From Hemicentrotus pulcherrimus (taxonomy: Eukaryota > Echinodermata > Echinoidea > Camarodonta > Strongylocentrotidae): a stretch of 64,000 nucleotides of DNA. The DNA lies in NCBI GenBank assembly GCA_003118195.1, contig BEXV01000084.1:73697-137696 (forward strand). Reading direction: 5' to 3'. A model generated the notes under the pieces. That model saw nothing but the letters and a program-made list of their open reading frames with translations, had not been told where the DNA came from and ran no database searches. Within the stretch, counting starts at the first letter, position 1, and every line of letters begins with the position of its first letter. Shown in pieces: positions 60,355-64,000 of the stretch. A program made the position numbers and the translations under genes.

Positions 60355-63300
60355 CTGAGTTAAAACAAAAGAATAAGTTGAATATTTTATAGTAGCCTGT
60401 AATCTTGACAAAATACACATACATCACATGAATGAGAATGTTGAAGATGTTTTCAAAAATAGTATTTTGGCACAACAGTGCAAAAAATATGAATTTAAGA
60501 AGCCATATGAAATTCATTACTGTTATGTGAATATTGTTAATTTGAAGCTTTGGCATATATCACATTTGATTGAGAAAATATATATATACATTTGGCCAGT
60601 TCTATAAAGACTAGAACAAGTAGATTTCTATGTCTGTTTCAAACAACACTGAGACGAGTCTTTAAGTCGGTATAGAAACTGGACAAAATATTTTTTTGGT
60701 GGGGGGGAGGCTGTGGAACTAAGAAGATGGAAATTCCATATCAGTAATAACTAAAACATGCTGGGGTCATGAGACATATAGGCCAAAGTAAACAGACAAA
60801 GATCAAGCTTCATTAAGGCTATAGGTAAACATACCTGTCTACAGAAGAGTGTGTAATTAGAGACAGAACAAATACCTCTTATGTAACCCAAAAAGAACAC
60901 ACCTAGAAAAATCCTGAGATGACACATTTACTTTTAAGACACAATTCAACCAAAATTAGTAGAAAAGGTCAGTGACATTTTTATTTTTATTAAATTTACA
61001 AGATGAAACGAAAGATAGTAATTTTTAGAAAATATTTTCACAATCTTAAAGTGTTCACCATGCACAAAAGAGAATTTTTTAAAAAATGAACAATATTTGC
61101 AAACTCAACTTTTAATATGAAAATGGTTACACCTCCCCACCCCCCTGATTTACATAGAGTAAACACAAGACTTTAGAAAAAAAAATTCACACTATTTTTA
61201 TGCATTTTAAAATTACTCACAGAGATGGGGTCAATGCCCACCACTAAATTCAGTCTTGCCCCAAAATAACTTGTTTTCAAGACAAGCAGAAAAATGAGAC
61301 AAACAGATCAAATTATGGTGAGAAAAATCAGTGAAAAAGGACACGAAAAGAGTCAAGTGTGACATACATGAGCGTTATAATAGATCCCACTAGAATTGCC
61401 CTTAAATATCTCTTGATAATATATGCAAGAGAGTTGCTCAGTTGATAGCTGTCCATTTCAATCTTAGGTTACATTTCTTTCATTCCCTATATACTTCATA
61501 CTGAGTCTATAATCAAAAGATAATTAGAACTGAAGCTCATGCAAATCTGTAGGTAAATAATAGGTCCATTGATAAATACTGTCCGAATTGCTTTCCAATA
61601 ACACCTCCATAAACTTCTGGTAGCCATTACAGATACCTCTTTAGCGTTGATTACCTTCCATGAATATTCATTACCGGTTATTATGCTAGCAATCAATGAT
61701 CTTTGTTTAAAGAAATTATAATTACAATTAGTTAGGATGATTTCCTCAAAGTGCATTTTCAATATGCATTCTGGAAACACAGAAATACAAAAGAATCAAA
61801 GACCTCTAACTCTAAATTTCTGGAGAAAATATATGATAGAAACTGTTACAACCAGATTCACATATTGTTTTTAACAAGGCAATTGCTGGATTGTTTCTCT
61901 TCCACTTGTTACCAAATTCAGTCACAATACAATGAACAGTTGCTAAGTTTACAATTTTTCAAAGTCCAGTTATAATTAGATCAGGCCCCATATACAGTAG
62001 CTCTGCAAAGGAGGAAAGTGGCTAATTGCTCAGTGATTTAGAAAATGACTCATATTGTTTCAAAATCTGAACTACAAAGGCACTTGTCCCTTGCATCTTT
62101 CAATATGAGCGACTTGTACAACAGTCTGTCAAATGAAGGCTTTTTAGTAATGCAGGTAAACTGTTTCAAGCTGGAGTTGGATTAGACATCATACATGCCA
62201 TGATGTCAGAATACATTTGTAAAGCAAGAGGATGACAATATATGAGTGAGGATGACAATATATGAGTGTGCATGTGTTGGTCGAGGATAAGGTGCGACTG
62301 CAAAATGCTAATACTACCATTATTTTAAAAGATTAAAAGTCTAGTTGAGTTCTGTTTTCAGACCGCAAATGCCTTCAAAGTGCATGGTTATTGCTCTTAT
62401 TCTTATCTATGACATTGCTACTGCCCTCTTAGAACCTAAAATTGCTATGCTATGAAGGTAATTTTAGACCCCAAAATGTGTAAAATTTCACCAATACAGT
62501 CATACTAATTCAGCTCCACTTTTAAAAAATACAGTGACCATTGATTAATTATCTAACAAAAAAAATAAAAATGCATGGGCCAGCTGGTTGTGCATAATAT
62601 AACCAACACGAAAATGCCAACAAAAAATCCAACATCGGCATTGGCTGAAATGAGACGTAAAAGGCGCTATTTTGGTTTTTCAACAGCTTTTTTCAAATTA
62701 TCTAATATTTGTGGTGGTACACAAGTATTATTAATCATTATATTTATGGATATTTCAGCCGTTTCAACCGATTTAGATCAAACAAAGATGATTTTGTCAT
62801 TTAAATTGTAGGTTCTTTCTAATTTGACACTCAGTTTTTCCATTATCTCACAACAAAATTATTTTGTTTAGCACCCTCTGCAACAAAACTACGGTAACTA
62901 TAATGGTAAAAACATTTTTGAAGTAAATAAAATGTCAGTTACCATTCTTACAGTGTTAATTATAATAATAGGTCAATTAACAGTGAAATAAAAGGTTTGT
63001 CCATTTGGTGTAAAAATACGATGGGATTTCATGTTTTGTGGTTATTAATTTAATTCTGAGGAAATTAAGGATTAAATTAATTTATAACAAAACACCAAAC
63101 AGAAGTATACATGCCAGATGAACTATCACATGCAGAAGCAGCATGTACATGCCCATAAAAAGGATTGAACACCTCATGCGAGAAAAACAAGTTGCGGTAA
63201 TGAGGGTTATAAGATGATGACATGGATCCTAATGATAGGTTGAAAGCGTACAGGTAACCAGGCATTTATTTTTGCCTAATGTGTAGTTTGGATAATGACC

Positions 63301-64000
63301 GGTCATTAGTAAAATCATGTTAATAAACATCATTTTATATAGCAAATAAAACATAATATTATAAAACAAATAATGCTCAGCATTTTGTTCGGACATTAGT
63401 AGAATTAACCACACTTGGTACCTTCAAAACAGTACCACTTTGTGTGGATAATTCTTACTAATACCCTCACTGCTGTGTATTATTTGTATACTAATGGTTG
63501 GGCCTGGCTCAATTTACCTTGACCTACAAACCAGTGGTACACGATACACCTTGCTCATATAAATAGGGTACATGAAGTTTGGAAAATATGCTCATGTAAG
63601 TCATGCATTATAAGAAATTATAACAGAGGATCAATTATTGCACATTTATGAGTTTCAAATGAAAATTTTACATTGAAACAACTTTCTCATCAAGATATGA
63701 ATCAAGTCTTCAAGAATATTAAAGGATTATTGGTTGGAAAACTTAAATCTATGCAAATGGAAAAGAATCAAAGATAATTTCCAGTATGTTTGATGGAATG
63801 ATGCATTAACTGAGGTAAATCTAGGTGTATTAGACTGCCACTTCAAAATGAAGTGACCCTTATTTGTATTACTATCTAGCTGCATGTACATAGAAATCTC
63901 TCCTACCAATCAATCAATGACCAGTTCAGATCCAACTTACCATAATACAAAAGATATCAGTGGAATAAAGCTTAAAGGGCCATTAGATCAACAGGCTATC
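60355..64000. other. Intron 5' of window exon 1, no further exon seen
   Basis: No minus-strand segment combines splice borders with spectrin-like coding. A donor-like acttac|cat at 63935-63943 follows sequence with stops in the relevant frames. A direct repeat of gatgacaatatatgagtg lies at 62233-62268. Otherwise AT-rich and featureless. Confidence 0.55.

Noticed and set aside
63935..64000. Possible exon at the right edge (acttac|cat)
   Set aside because: Short, with stops near and no helical heptad pattern; cannot be judged at the window edge.

Overview
The window is animal nuclear DNA: AT-rich and intron-dominated, with one long minus-strand gene, 24 small exons with GT-AG borders, and a dense load of transposable elements. 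The gene is SYNE1/nesprin-1 (spectrin-repeat giant of the nuclear envelope). The nesting of DIRS-like, Penelope-like, LINE, tRNA-SINE and TU-like foldback elements fits a sea-urchin-like marine deuterostome; this taxonomic call is an inference (about 0.6).

Gene. All 24 exons between 60354 (5'-most) and 2787 (3'-most) join without a phase conflict and give about 1,608 codons, roughly 14-15 consecutive spectrin-type repeats. The 3'-most exons match the last part of the vertebrate nesprin-1 rod (IEYKLAKLNDRW; WLTEMEIKVSQNG). The N-terminal actin-binding part and most of the rod therefore lie to the right of the window, and the last repeats plus the KASH membrane anchor lie to the left. No second host gene is supported.

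Layout, left to right. 1-2786: 3' intron with a 55-bp tandem repeat and a dispersed repeat. 2787-10225: exons 24-22, with a 1.2-kb TIR element (6067-7302) and a 400-bp dispersed repeat. 10226-18296: exon 21 among a decayed LINE split by a TTAA MITE and two copies of a 'cctccgcca' repeat family. 18297-25389: exons 20-16, an intronic hairpin and a 114-bp tandem duplication. 25957-32532: exons 15-10, a tRNA-SINE, a LINE 3' end and two abutting TA-flanked elements. 32914-34891: TU-like foldback element. 35182-40435: exons 9-6, a decayed duplicate of an exon edge, a foldback MITE and a Penelope-like element. 40636-44830: degenerate DIRS-like tyrosine-recombinase retroelement. 45676-46034: assembly gap. 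48516-49863: exons 5-3. 49957-58310: 8.6-kb intron with an 850-bp palindrome and a CpG-rich TIR region. 58484-60354: exons 2-1, with decayed copies of the exon-1 edge between them. 60355-64000: upstream intron.

Most notable: decayed tandem echoes of exon 3' ends (with splice donors) in the downstream introns of two exons; a DIRS element whose internal complementary region records its termini, including a later MITE insertion; a TU-like foldback element with 8-bp target duplication; and a repeat family that spreads perfect DR1 nuclear-receptor motifs.
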